A DNA stretch of 13,976 bases from Nitrospirota bacterium (GTDB lineage: Bacteria > Nitrospirota > CAKKRA01 > 9FT-COMBO-42-15), in the NCBI GenBank assembly GCA_023248415.1, contig JAHFEP010000012.1, forward strand, positions 1-13,976, given 5' to 3'. Shown here piece after piece: positions 6,935 to 13,976 of this stretch (the first letter of the stretch is position 1; each line of letters starts with the position of its first letter). Both the position numbers and the translations under genes were made by a program. The notes under the pieces were generated by a model, which searched no databases, was not told where the DNA came from, and saw only the letters and a program-made list of their open reading frames with translations.

Positions 6935-8068
6935 TTAGTGCAAAAATCTGTCTAAGCTATCAATTATTCTTTTACATGCACGGCCATCCCCGTAAGGATT
7001 CTGAACCTTAGACATCTTTGCATAGCAATCATTATCATTGAGAAGTTTTTCTGCTTCTATGACAATTCTATCAGGAACTGTTCCCACCAGCTTAACAGCA
7101 CCCACATTAACTGCCTCTGGTCTTTCTGTTGTATTCCGCGTAACCAACACAGGTTTGCCAAGTGATGGGGCTTCTTCCTGAATCCCGCCAGAATCTGAAA
7201 TAATAAAATAAGACTTGTCCATTAAATAGACAAACGGTTCATAATTTAGAGGTTCTATAAGTTTTATATTATGGATACCAGAAAGTAATTTGTATACAGG
7301 CTTTCTAACATTTGGGTTTAAATGAACCGGATAGGCAATCTCAATATCACTATGTTTCGTTGCAATCTCTTTTAATGCGTGGCATATATTGGTAAACTCC
7401 TGGCCAAAGTTTTCTCTTCTATGGCCGGTTACAAGTATGATTTTTTTTGTAAAATCTATGCCATCCAATTCTTTGTATTCTTTCTTCTCATCCTGTATTT
7501 TTCTTCTCACCCATAAAAGTGCATCTATTACAGTGTTTCCAGTAACTATAATATTTTCTTCTGAAACCCCTTCTGATAAAAGATTGCCTTCTGACTTTTG
7601 TGTTGGAGCAAAGTGTATATCCGCAATACCCGTAGTAAGTTTTCTATTCATTTCTTCAGGAAAGGGAGAGTATTTATTTCCAGTACGCAAACCTGCCTCT
7701 ACATGTCCTATCTTCACCTTATTATAATAGGCAGCAAGGGCTGCAGCAAATGTTGTGGTAGTATCACCCTGAACAAGGACAATGTCAGGCTTTTCTTTTT
7801 CTATTATCTCCCCTGTTTTAATTAAACATTCAGAAGTAACATCAAATAACGATTGGTCATTTTTCATTAAATTAAGGTCATAATCTGGTATAATATCAAA
7901 TATCTTCAAAACCTGATCAAGCATTTGTCTATGCTGAGCTGTTACACATACGATAGTCTTAAATTTATCAGTATATTTTTCCAGTTCTTTTACCAAAGGA
8001 CAGAGTTTTATTGCTTCTGGCCTCGTGCCAAAAACTAACATTATTTTTTTCATATAAGTGTTTTGCAT
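6935..8068 (-). CDS. wecB: UDP-N-acetylglucosamine 2-epimerase, non-hydrolysing
   Basis: 377 residues from the ATG at 8068. The ATG at codon 6 (8053), giving MKKIMLVFGTRPEAIK, fits the family N-terminus better and may be the true start. It interconverts UDP-GlcNAc and UDP-ManNAc in the cytosol. Motifs seen in order: FGTRPEAIK (13-21), QGDTTTT (100-106, Asp102), HVEAGLRTG (122-130, Glu124), SPFPEEMNR (134-142, Glu138), VTGNTVIDAL (175-184), VTGHRRENFG (213-222), YPVHLNPNVR (246-255) and SDSGGIQEEAPSLGKP (291-306). The equivalents of the acidic catalytic residues of E. coli WecB are all present, and the length is normal. It supplies ManNAc for the polymer. No UDP-ManNAc dehydrogenase (WecC-like) is present in the window, so conversion to ManNAcA would need a gene elsewhere. 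Confidence 0.96.
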   Translation of the reverse strand: MQNTYMKKIMLVFGTRPEAIKLCPLVKELEKYTDKFKTIVCVTAQHRQMLDQVLKIFDIIPDYDLNLMKNDQSLFDVTSECLIKTGEIIEKEKPDIVLVQGDTTTTFAAALAAYYNKVKIGHVEAGLRTGNKYSPFPEEMNRKLTTGIADIHFAPTQKSEGNLLSEGVSEENIIVTGNTVIDALLWVRRKIQDEKKEYKELDGIDFTKKIILVTGHRRENFGQEFTNICHALKEIATKHSDIEIAYPVHLNPNVRKPVYKLLSGIHNIKLIEPLNYEPFVYLMDKSYFIISDSGGIQEEAPSLGKPVLVTRNTTERPEAVNVGAVKLVGTVPDRIVIEAEKLLNDNDCYAKMSKVQNPYGDGRACKRIIDSLDRFLH

Positions 8069-8098
8069 AGAAATAGTGTTCTACGATTTTTAAAGATA

Positions 8099-9367
8099 TC
8101 AAACTATAGCATTTGACCTTTGTATTAATATCTCATTAACCTTTCGGGTATTATTTGCAATTCTTACCGTTGCCACAATTATTGCAATAAGATACCAGTA
8201 ATGCGGATAATACAGAACAGAAAGAAAGGTGCCTGAAGCAAAATAACCTGCAATTGATGCCACAAAAGCAGATGATAAAGCATGTAAGTATTTTAAATCA
8301 AGACTATTGTCTATCTTCACTCTTCTTAAGGAAAAAATATCTTTAATATTATAATAAAAAAGCGAGAGGTATATTATTATTCCAAAAATTCCAAGCTCGG
8401 GAATAAGAGTAAACCACAATGAATGTGCAGCTCTGCCCCACATACCTCTTTTAAAAAAATCTGTCTGATATTCTGGAAACCTTACCAGAAAATTATTCCC
8501 GCCAACTCCAAATGGATTATCAAGGAACATTGCCCATCCAGATTTCCAAGACTCTATTCTCTCAGCAGATGTGCCCTCAGTAGTATCAGTAGCGGAGCTC
8601 ATTTCTTGCCAGTATGCTTCTCCAGCATAGATATATACTATAATACCTAATAAACCTATGATAATCAATGAATTCAATTTTTTAGAGCTGCATAGCCATA
8701 CAATAATTGCGGTGCATACTAAACCTACAAAACCTCCGCGGGAAAAAGTAACTACAATAGCAATAACTCCTGTTATTATACCCATGCCATAAATGATTTT
8801 TCTAAACTTTTCTTTTTCAACAGAGAATAAGAAAAAGCAAAAAGGAAGCCACATATTTATATACAATGAAAGGTCATTCTCATCTTGAAAGTAATTTCCA
8901 GAACCCTTGCCACCATGTAAAAGGCCGTAACCAGATATATATATCATCAGTAATATAAGAGCAAAGATTAGTTTTTTTAAGCGTTCTATAGAATTTACAC
9001 AGATTATGGTTGATAAAATAAACGGCATAAACAATAGCATACTTTCTGTTGTTTTATATGCAAAATAATTGTTCCTTGCAAAAGGTATATATGCTCCAAG
9101 CAGTATAATAAAAAGCCATATCATTCTTGTTTGTTTACTATTAGCATCCTTCATTTTTCCACTAAAAATGAGAAAACCTGTTAGTATTAATATTGCAATC
9201 ATCCCCGGCTTTAAAAATCCTATGTGCAGAACATCTTGTGGACGGCCATAATCAATCACAAGATAGAAGAGAGTAAAGAAAAACCAATTCTTATGGGTAT
9301 TAATAATTTTTTTGCTTGTTTCTTTCATTGTAGAAGTTGCTGGCTTGAAACTGTCATTTATTGACAT
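8099..9367 (-). CDS. O-antigen polymerase/ligase-like membrane protein (Wzy_C domain)
   Basis: 422 residues, ATG start. It is very hydrophobic, with about ten to twelve predicted membrane segments and a large periplasmic loop after about residue 245. The Wzy_C/O-antigen ligase signature is present: VVTFSRGGFVGL (205-216), ESWKSGWAMFLDNPFGVGGNNF region (272-293), and AHSLWFTLIPELGIFG (314-329), with His315 and Glu324 at positions conserved in the family. Such proteins sit in the inner membrane. They either join repeat units into a chain (Wzy) or move the finished glycan onto an acceptor (WaaL, protein O-glycosylation ligases), and the sequence does not tell which. The N-terminal VIDYGRPQDVLHIGFLKPG stretch looks like that of exopolysaccharide-locus members. 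It is the only polymerase candidate in the window, so I favour polymerase (inference). Confidence 0.82.
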   Translation of the reverse strand: MSINDSFKPATSTMKETSKKIINTHKNWFFFTLFYLVIDYGRPQDVLHIGFLKPGMIAILILTGFLIFSGKMKDANSKQTRMIWLFIILLGAYIPFARNNYFAYKTTESMLLFMPFILSTIICVNSIERLKKLIFALILLMIYISGYGLLHGGKGSGNYFQDENDLSLYINMWLPFCFFLFSVEKEKFRKIIYGMGIITGVIAIVVTFSRGGFVGLVCTAIIVWLCSSKKLNSLIIIGLLGIIVYIYAGEAYWQEMSSATDTTEGTSAERIESWKSGWAMFLDNPFGVGGNNFLVRFPEYQTDFFKRGMWGRAAHSLWFTLIPELGIFGIIIYLSLFYYNIKDIFSLRRVKIDNSLDLKYLHALSSAFVASIAGYFASGTFLSVLYYPHYWYLIAIIVATVRIANNTRKVNEILIQRSNAIV

Positions 9368-9388
9368 TACTCACATTCTTTCTTCATT

Positions 9389-10123
9389 TTATATTTTTTG
9401 ATATCTGGCGATTATTACACCTCTGAGAAACTTTAACCAATTATACTTATTTATAATACGATAATATCGAATCATTAGTTTACATATTGTCGCAGAGAAA
9501 ACGAATGCGTATGGCGGAGGCTGGTACATGGCCAGATCTTTCTCTGCAAAATTATTTTCCCCTAATAATTTCCTTAATGTTCTTATTGAATTTGCTCTAT
9601 ATACCGTAGGGAATATATCTGACTCATTTATGCCTGTTAATAAGTTACCGAGCTTCTTGTGAAATCTATTGGGTATAGTTCTATTAATGAGCGTCACAAT
9701 ATTATAAATGCACGGCGTCATAAAGATTAAATAACCATTTTTTTTTATAACTCTATTCAATTCTGTAAAAGCCTTTTCAGGTTCCTGCAAATGCTCAAAC
9801 ACCATGTTACATATAATAATATCAACTGATTCATTCTTAAGCGGAATGCTATTTATATTAGAAAGAATTCCAAAATCAATTGATTTATTTTTCCTAATAT
9901 CTTCAAAAACCATATCTGTTCCAATTTTGATTACTTTAGGATAATCATATTCTGGAATAATCGTACTATGCCCGCAACCAGCATCTAATATAACACAATT
10001 ATCTTTCATGGATTTTGTGACAAGGTCTCTGACAATAGCATATTTATCCTTTTTTTCTGGATATTCCCTGTCAATAATCTCCCAGCATTTTTGCCTAACC
10101 TTATGAAAATAGCTTGTCAGCAT
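9389..10123 (-). CDS. SAM-dependent class I methyltransferase
   Basis: 244 residues, ATG start, directly after the upstream glycosyltransferase gene (3-base gap). Motif I is VILDAGCGHS (44-53). An acidic residue ending strand two (Asp70 in KIGTD) would bind the ribose of SAM. The stretch IPLKNESVDIIICNMVFEHLQEP (93-115) and the strand GYLIFMTP (130-137) complete a Methyltransf_11-type fold. The C-terminal hydrophobic end LRGVIIARYQKI is common in methyltransferases of glycan loci. A likely task is O-methylation of a sugar hydroxyl or phosphate, as modification or chain cap; the substrate is unknown. It lies between a GT4 gene and the polymerase-like gene. Ubiquinone/menaquinone-type methylation is less likely in this context. 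Confidence 0.85.
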   Translation of the reverse strand: MLTSYFHKVRQKCWEIIDREYPEKKDKYAIVRDLVTKSMKDNCVILDAGCGHSTIIPEYDYPKVIKIGTDMVFEDIRKNKSIDFGILSNINSIPLKNESVDIIICNMVFEHLQEPEKAFTELNRVIKKNGYLIFMTPCIYNIVTLINRTIPNRFHKKLGNLLTGINESDIFPTVYRANSIRTLRKLLGENNFAEKDLAMYQPPPYAFVFSATICKLMIRYYRIINKYNWLKFLRGVIIARYQKI

Positions 10124-10126
10124 ATT

Positions 10127-11278
10127 TTATTTCTCTAATACTTTATTATAAAAGTTTGTTAAATTCCTGACATATTGTTCTTTTGTAAATTCCTGTCTTG
10201 CTCTAATCTCACCAGCCTTACCAAGTTTGCGTCTTAAATCCGGGTTGCTCATGAGCATATTCAGTTTTTCAGCAAGGTCATCTGCATTTTCCGGCTCAAA
10301 CAATAATCCGTCCACACCATTATTAATTACTGTTGGAATGCCATCCACATTAGAACCAATCCTTGGCTTTCCTGCTGCCATTGCTTCTACAAGCACCCTT
10401 CCCATTGCTTCGGACCGTGATGGCAAAACAAGGATAGCGCATGAGCCAATATGCTCAGGCATTTCTTGATGCAAAACTGGTTTATGATGATAAATCTGTG
10501 GATGTCCGTCAATTGCCTTGTTCAATTCTTCTGGATTCGGAAACCACCCTAAGATTTTCAATTTCCATTCAGGGTATTTCGGAGCAATCTTTTTGAATGC
10601 CTCTATCAGAATATCCACTCCCTTCCTTTTGAAGGGGAAACCAACAAAAAGGATTTCCTTATCCTCGCTAATATTTCTAAAATCTTCTATTGAAACAAAA
10701 GAATGAAAATTGTGTATAATTTTGTCTTGGATTACTTTCTTAAAAGGATCAATCTGGCCTTTAAAAAGTAGTGTTATTCCATCAGCATGTTTTAAGACAA
10801 AGTGCATAATCAATGGATAGATAGCCTTTTTAAGTTTTGTTTCCATAGCAACGGCGTTATCCACCCACTCAGATGGCGATGTATATACCCCGTTGACTTG
10901 TGGGGCAAACTTGGTCCTATGTATGTAGGAAACCACTAAACCTATCACTCCGGAGCTTAATGGATCATAGGTAGTTACCAAATCTATTTTCTCCCCCTTA
11001 ATTAAAAGTTTGAGTGCATTCCAGATACAAAAGAAAAGAAACTTTAGAATTCTAATCTTTGAATTACTAAATTCCATGGATTGATAGGTGAAATCGCCAA
11101 TGGGAAATGCCTCTTTTATTGAAGATGTTGTAAAGATATACCCTTTGAAGCTTTTAGAAAGTTCTTTAAGTCGGCTTTGATACAGGTCTGAATGAGGTCT
11201 AATAGTTGGACCAGGACTAATGAACAGGATATTCTTTTTCACCTTCATAAACTCGTTACAGTTATCTGATTTTTTCAC
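10127..11278 (-). CDS. Glycosyltransferase, GT4 family
   Basis: 383 residues from a GTG at 11276-11278. An ATG at codon 11 (11246-11248) would give MKVKKNILFISPGP, a more usual GT4 beginning, so the N-terminus is uncertain. The N-terminal fold has ILFISPGPTIRPHS (17-30) and DLVTTYDPLSSG (99-110). The donor domain has FVGFPFKRKGVDILIEAF (211-228), LPSRSEAMGRVLVEAMAAGKP (285-305, with the E-x7-E pair Glu290/Glu298) and VDGIPTVI (311-318). It should be a complete retaining sugar transferase acting on the lipid-linked intermediate at the cytosolic face. It differs from the others by PFKRKG in place of the usual GR...KG loop. Sugar specificity is unknown. It follows the flippase gene by about 20 bases and precedes the methyltransferase gene. 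Confidence 0.88.
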   Translation of the reverse strand: MKKSDNCNEFMKVKKNILFISPGPTIRPHSDLYQSRLKELSKSFKGYIFTTSSIKEAFPIGDFTYQSMEFSNSKIRILKFLFFCIWNALKLLIKGEKIDLVTTYDPLSSGVIGLVVSYIHRTKFAPQVNGVYTSPSEWVDNAVAMETKLKKAIYPLIMHFVLKHADGITLLFKGQIDPFKKVIQDKIIHNFHSFVSIEDFRNISEDKEILFVGFPFKRKGVDILIEAFKKIAPKYPEWKLKILGWFPNPEELNKAIDGHPQIYHHKPVLHQEMPEHIGSCAILVLPSRSEAMGRVLVEAMAAGKPRIGSNVDGIPTVINNGVDGLLFEPENADDLAEKLNMLMSNPDLRRKLGKAGEIRARQEFTKEQYVRNLTNFYNKVLEK

Positions 11279-11297
11279 AATTCAGAACTACTCCATT

Positions 11298-12743
11298 TTA
11301 ATTCTTTCTAAGATTCCATATAGCAAGTAGAGCTTTCCGCTCAAAAAATAACAAATATGTAGTGTAAATAATTATTCCAGCAACTATCTCCTGACTAAGA
11401 ATCAATTTAAGGCTTCTTGGCATAAGCCAAATTATATTTAGCGCAAGTTGAGTCCCCCAAATCCCAACTATCATAAAGAGGGTAGCTAAAAATGGCGTGG
11501 AAAAGACTTGCAGATATTTTGATACTGATATGTTTAGCTTTCTTAAAGTAATCCATGTCCAGCCCACACATACAAGTGGATACACAGTTATCCATGGAAA
11601 GGCTAAGGCATTAAAACCATACCTCGCAACGATAAATATTGTAACAGGCATTAGAAGAGTATTTGCCAGATGAAAGTTTATTGCCCAATGCGGCCTTCCC
11701 TGCGAACTATGTATGACACTATTAATTGCAGTAATAGAAACAATAAATTGTGCAATGCAAAATATTTTAAAGACAAATATTATCGGCGCCCATTTTTCAC
11801 CCAAAAGTACAATAATTATTTCATCACCAAAGAAAAATCCTCCAAAGAAAAGCGGGGCAATTAGCAGAGAGATATATTTTGTAGTCTTTAAATACATGTC
11901 CTGAATTCTTGCTGCATCTTCCTGATACCTTGAAAAAACAGGAAATGATACCTGATTTACAATGGACACGATTTTATCTGTTGGAATGCTGGCAAGCTGC
12001 ATGGCAAAAGAATAGTAGCCAAGGGACTGTGCATTAAACATTTTGCCTACAATAAGTTTATCAGATTTCTGGAAAATATAAAAAAGAGACCTTGAACCAG
12101 CAATACTAATTCCAAATTTCAGTAAAGGTTTGGCTTCACTAAACTGGAAATGTAGTTTTGGATACCATTTTGTTGCCCAAAATGTCAGAATGACTGTTAC
12201 ACACCTCAGAATGATAGTGCCATTAATTAATGTCCATACACCAAATCCTGCCTTTGCCATCATTAACATTGATAAACTTGCCACAACAACTGCAAATAAT
12301 TGAATCATCCCGATTTGCTTAAATTTAACCTCTCTGCTCAGGATGTTATATGGCACAATCATAAGTGCGCCGATTATAAATAGAACAGAGATTAATTGTG
12401 TAATCGGAATGATTCTTGGTTCATTAAAAATCCATGCAGTTGGATACGCCAGGCCAAAACTGGCGATTGATAGTATAGTCCCAACAATCATTGAAAGCCA
12501 AAAGGTGCTTGAAAGTTCTGCATTGGTAATCTCTTTTTTTTGAATGATTGCTGCACCAAGCCCAAGTTCACTGAAGATTTCAACATAACCAGTAAGGATG
12601 CTTGCCATTGCCATCAACCCATAATCTTCTGGAACCAGTATTCTTGCAATAGCAATTGTAACAACCCATGAGAATAGCTGGGTTGTAAATCTAAAACCCG
12701 CAAACCAGAGTCCTGACTTTGCTGCTTTCCTTGCAAATGACAA
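11298..12743 (-). CDS. Wzx-type polysaccharide flippase (WzxC-like, MOP superfamily)
   Basis: 481 residues with about twelve or more membrane segments across the whole length. The hallmark N-terminal stretch IARILVPEDYGLMAMA (32-47), followed by SELGLGAAIIQKKE (58-71), and the central LGYYSFAMQLASIP (241-254) with FPVFSRYQED (267-276), are typical of the WzxC/Polysacc_synt_3 branch. It should move undecaprenyl-linked repeat units across the inner membrane. The start is TTG (12741-12743): the first in-frame ATG is codon 44, inside the conserved region, and a strong Shine-Dalgarno precedes the TTG. The preceding gene stops one base before. A hydrophobic C-terminus ends in FFERKALLAIWNLRKN. Complete, with no frameshift seen. 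Confidence 0.93.
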   Translation of the reverse strand: MSFARKAAKSGLWFAGFRFTTQLFSWVVTIAIARILVPEDYGLMAMASILTGYVEIFSELGLGAAIIQKKEITNAELSSTFWLSMIVGTILSIASFGLAYPTAWIFNEPRIIPITQLISVLFIIGALMIVPYNILSREVKFKQIGMIQLFAVVVASLSMLMMAKAGFGVWTLINGTIILRCVTVILTFWATKWYPKLHFQFSEAKPLLKFGISIAGSRSLFYIFQKSDKLIVGKMFNAQSLGYYSFAMQLASIPTDKIVSIVNQVSFPVFSRYQEDAARIQDMYLKTTKYISLLIAPLFFGGFFFGDEIIIVLLGEKWAPIIFVFKIFCIAQFIVSITAINSVIHSSQGRPHWAINFHLANTLLMPVTIFIVARYGFNALAFPWITVYPLVCVGWTWITLRKLNISVSKYLQVFSTPFLATLFMIVGIWGTQLALNIIWLMPRSLKLILSQEIVAGIIIYTTYLLFFERKALLAIWNLRKN

Positions 12744-12744
12744 T

Positions 12745-13881
12745 TTATTCCCTTCCAGTTAACCTTAAACAATCCTGATAAATCGTTTCGTATTCTTTTA
12801 TCATCTTGTCTATCGTAAAATTATTTATAAACAAATCAAAAGACTTACAACCAAATTCCTTACGCATACCCTCATCAATTATTAATTGTTTTATTGCATT
12901 ATATAACGAAATAACATCTCCGGGTTTAACAATAAACCCGTTTATGCCATCTGTAACAACCTGTTTATTTCCCCCTACCTCAGTTGCAATTATAGGCAAA
13001 GACGCTGCTGCTGCCTCAAGCAGAACTAATGGAAGACCTTCCCTTAAGGAAGGGAGGACAAAAACATCTAAAATACCCAATATTTCATTTATGTCAGGCC
13101 GCGGGCCAAGAAACCTGATATTATTTTCAAGCCCCAGTGCCTTTGCCTCTTGAGTAAGCTCTTCTAATAATCCCCCATCACCAACGATTAGGAGAAGGAT
13201 ATTCGGAAACTCTTTTACAAGATTCTTCATGGCCTTTATCAGGTATGTCAGACCCTTTTCAGAAGATAATCTGCCAACGAATCCTAAAATAGGGTTATAT
13301 CTATTATCAATATTAAGCTCTTGCCTCTTTTTGTTTTTGTCTATTTTGTTTTTATACTTATTCCCGTCAATTCCATTTAGGATTACCTTAATTTTATCTG
13401 GGCTTATACTTTCGTATTTAGAAATGTCCTTTTTTAGATTTTCGGAAACAGCAACCATCTGATTCGCAAAATGGGAAAACACCCATTCAGCAAACATATA
13501 CCGCCTTTTATCAGGAAACTGCCGGCCATGGTCTGTATGAACATGTACAGGCGTCTTTGCCAGAATAGCTGCAATGCCACCCTCAACAAAAGGCTGTGTA
13601 TTGTGTGTATGGATAATATTAGGCCTTTCTTCTCTAAAAATCTTGAATAATTTCCAAAATGATAGATAATCAATTCCATTATTAGCAGGTGGGAGTTTAA
13701 TTATTTTAATATCCTCCTTTAGTAACTCCTCTTCTAAAGGACCCCCTTCCCTCAATACACATACAGAAACCTGATATCTTGATTTATCCAAGTTCTTTGA
13801 AATATCCACAACCAATTTCTGCAGCCCGCCATAATTCAGGTCATGGGTAATTTGCATAATCTTAATCTTGCGCTCAGACAT
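12745..13881 (-). CDS. Glycosyltransferase, GT4 family
   Basis: 378 residues from the ATG at 13879-13881 (MSERKIKIMQITHDL). The frame is open back to an ATG at 13899 and a TTG at 13911, but these would add a short tail before the usual first GT4 strand. The chosen ATG overlaps the stop of the gene before it, as expected in a coupled operon. Motifs in this numbering: glycine loop LNYGGLQK (15-22), IIHTHNTQPF (89-98), HTDHGRQF (115-122), FVGRLSSEKG (201-210), LIVGDGG (231-237), and the E-x7-E element REGLPLVLLEAAAASLP (280-296, Glu281/Glu289), followed by TEVGGNKQVV (300-309). The GGL loop with HTDHGR is like the first-acting GT4 enzymes in exosortase-associated exopolysaccharide loci, but that relation is only a guess. 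It is a retaining sugar transferase of unknown donor, upstream of the flippase gene. Confidence 0.9.
   Translation of the reverse strand: MSERKIKIMQITHDLNYGGLQKLVVDISKNLDKSRYQVSVCVLREGGPLEEELLKEDIKIIKLPPANNGIDYLSFWKLFKIFREERPNIIHTHNTQPFVEGGIAAILAKTPVHVHTDHGRQFPDKRRYMFAEWVFSHFANQMVAVSENLKKDISKYESISPDKIKVILNGIDGNKYKNKIDKNKKRQELNIDNRYNPILGFVGRLSSEKGLTYLIKAMKNLVKEFPNILLLIVGDGGLLEELTQEAKALGLENNIRFLGPRPDINEILGILDVFVLPSLREGLPLVLLEAAAASLPIIATEVGGNKQVVTDGINGFIVKPGDVISLYNAIKQLIIDEGMRKEFGCKSFDLFINNFTIDKMIKEYETIYQDCLRLTGRE
12749..12756 (-). promoter_or_regulatory. Ribosome binding site deciding the TTG start of the flippase
   Basis: On the minus strand GGAAGGGA lies five bases before the TTG at 12741-12743, inside the last codons of the preceding glycosyltransferase gene. 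It is the best Shine-Dalgarno seen in the window and supports the non-ATG start. Confidence 0.65.
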
Positions 13882-13976
13882 TTTTCGCCATAATGGCATA
13901 TGAATGCCCAAAATATTTTAAGATGTTAGTTTTTAATAAGATTTTTTTTATAAATTGGACCGGTTTCTTTTTTGAA
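13874..13976 (-). CDS. C-terminal end of an upstream gene, possibly a SAM methyltransferase (partial)
   Basis: On the minus strand a frame enters at the window edge and is open for 33 codons to a TGA at 13874-13876. The end reads KILLKTNILKYFGHSYAIMAKNV. The pattern of a short basic helix followed by FGHS, a hydrophobic strand and AKN at the very end is common at the C-terminus of class I methyltransferases in glycan loci. The TGA overlaps the ATG of the next glycosyltransferase (ATGTCTGA), which supports both the reality of this frame and that start. A second frame is open from the edge for 16 codons to a TAA, so the choice is not certain. Too little is visible to assign function firmly. Confidence 0.45.
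   Translation of the reverse strand, partial: SKKKPVQFIKKILLKTNILKYFGHSYAIMAKNV

Noticed and set aside
13025..13048. Near-palindrome CTTCCCTTAAGGAAG as a regulatory site
   Set aside because: Imperfect, and it lies inside the codons of the conserved REGLP segment of a glycosyltransferase, which explains it.
12806..13153. Plus-strand open frame of 115 codons opposite the first glycosyltransferase
   Set aside because: It lies wholly antisense to a strongly conserved GT4 gene, has no family-like motifs and no ribosome binding site that I can support. The same holds for a 129-codon frame at 6032-6421 and a 112-codon frame at 7389-7727.
13947..13976. TTCAAA and TATAAA with 18-bp spacing on the minus strand, as the operon promoter
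   Set aside because: The region is AT-rich and lies inside what looks like the coding end of the upstream gene, so matches are expected by chance.

Overview
The window is most of a surface or exopolysaccharide assembly locus from an AT-rich, probably Gram-negative bacterium. This rests on a Wzx-type flippase, a WaaL/Wzy-type membrane protein and WecB sitting among many GT4 glycosyltransferases. The phylum cannot be fixed from sequence alone. A short hairpin-bearing repeat with GCGGGAAT and TCGGGGAT arms resembles dispersed repeats common in uncultivated environmental Gram-negative genomes. No tRNA, rRNA, CRISPR array or transposase gene was seen.

Layout. Positions 1-402 (+) are the 3' end of a secreted-type beta-helix protein whose start lies outside the window. 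Everything else is on the minus strand, transcribed from high to low coordinates and nearly gapless. The order is: the last codons of an upstream gene, possibly a methyltransferase (13874-13976); GT4 (12745-13881); Wzx flippase (11298-12743); GT4 (10127-11278); SAM methyltransferase (9389-10123); O-antigen polymerase/ligase-like membrane protein (8099-9367); WecB UDP-GlcNAc 2-epimerase (6935-8068); GT4 (5806-6927); GT4 (4623-5804); asparagine-synthase-like amide ligase (2825-4576); CapK/PaaK-like adenylate-forming enzyme (1449-2828); a 131-bp MITE-like element (1320-1450); and a YbaK-like deacylase-domain protein (416-1297). The last gene converges on the beta-helix gene. Spacings run from overlaps of a few bases to about 50 bp, with no convincing internal promoter or terminator outside the repeat, so this is probably one long operon.

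How the genes fit together. WecB would supply UDP-ManNAc. Four GT4 enzymes and the methyltransferase would build and cap a lipid-linked repeat unit. Wzx would flip it, and the polytopic protein would polymerise or ligate it. No initiating phosphoglycosyltransferase and no Wza/Wzc export machinery is present, so those parts must lie upstream or elsewhere.

The most unusual part is the distal end. It holds an Asn-synthase-like enzyme that keeps the ATP-pyrophosphatase loop but lacks the Cys2 glutaminase nucleophile, a CapK-like carboxylate-activating enzyme, and a YbaK-like (aminoacyl-ester hydrolase fold) protein. Together they could form an acyl or amino-acyl decoration module for the polysaccharide. 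That link is inference. The MITE-like element has landed exactly at the end of the capK-like gene, supplies part of its stop codon, and separates it from the YbaK-like gene.
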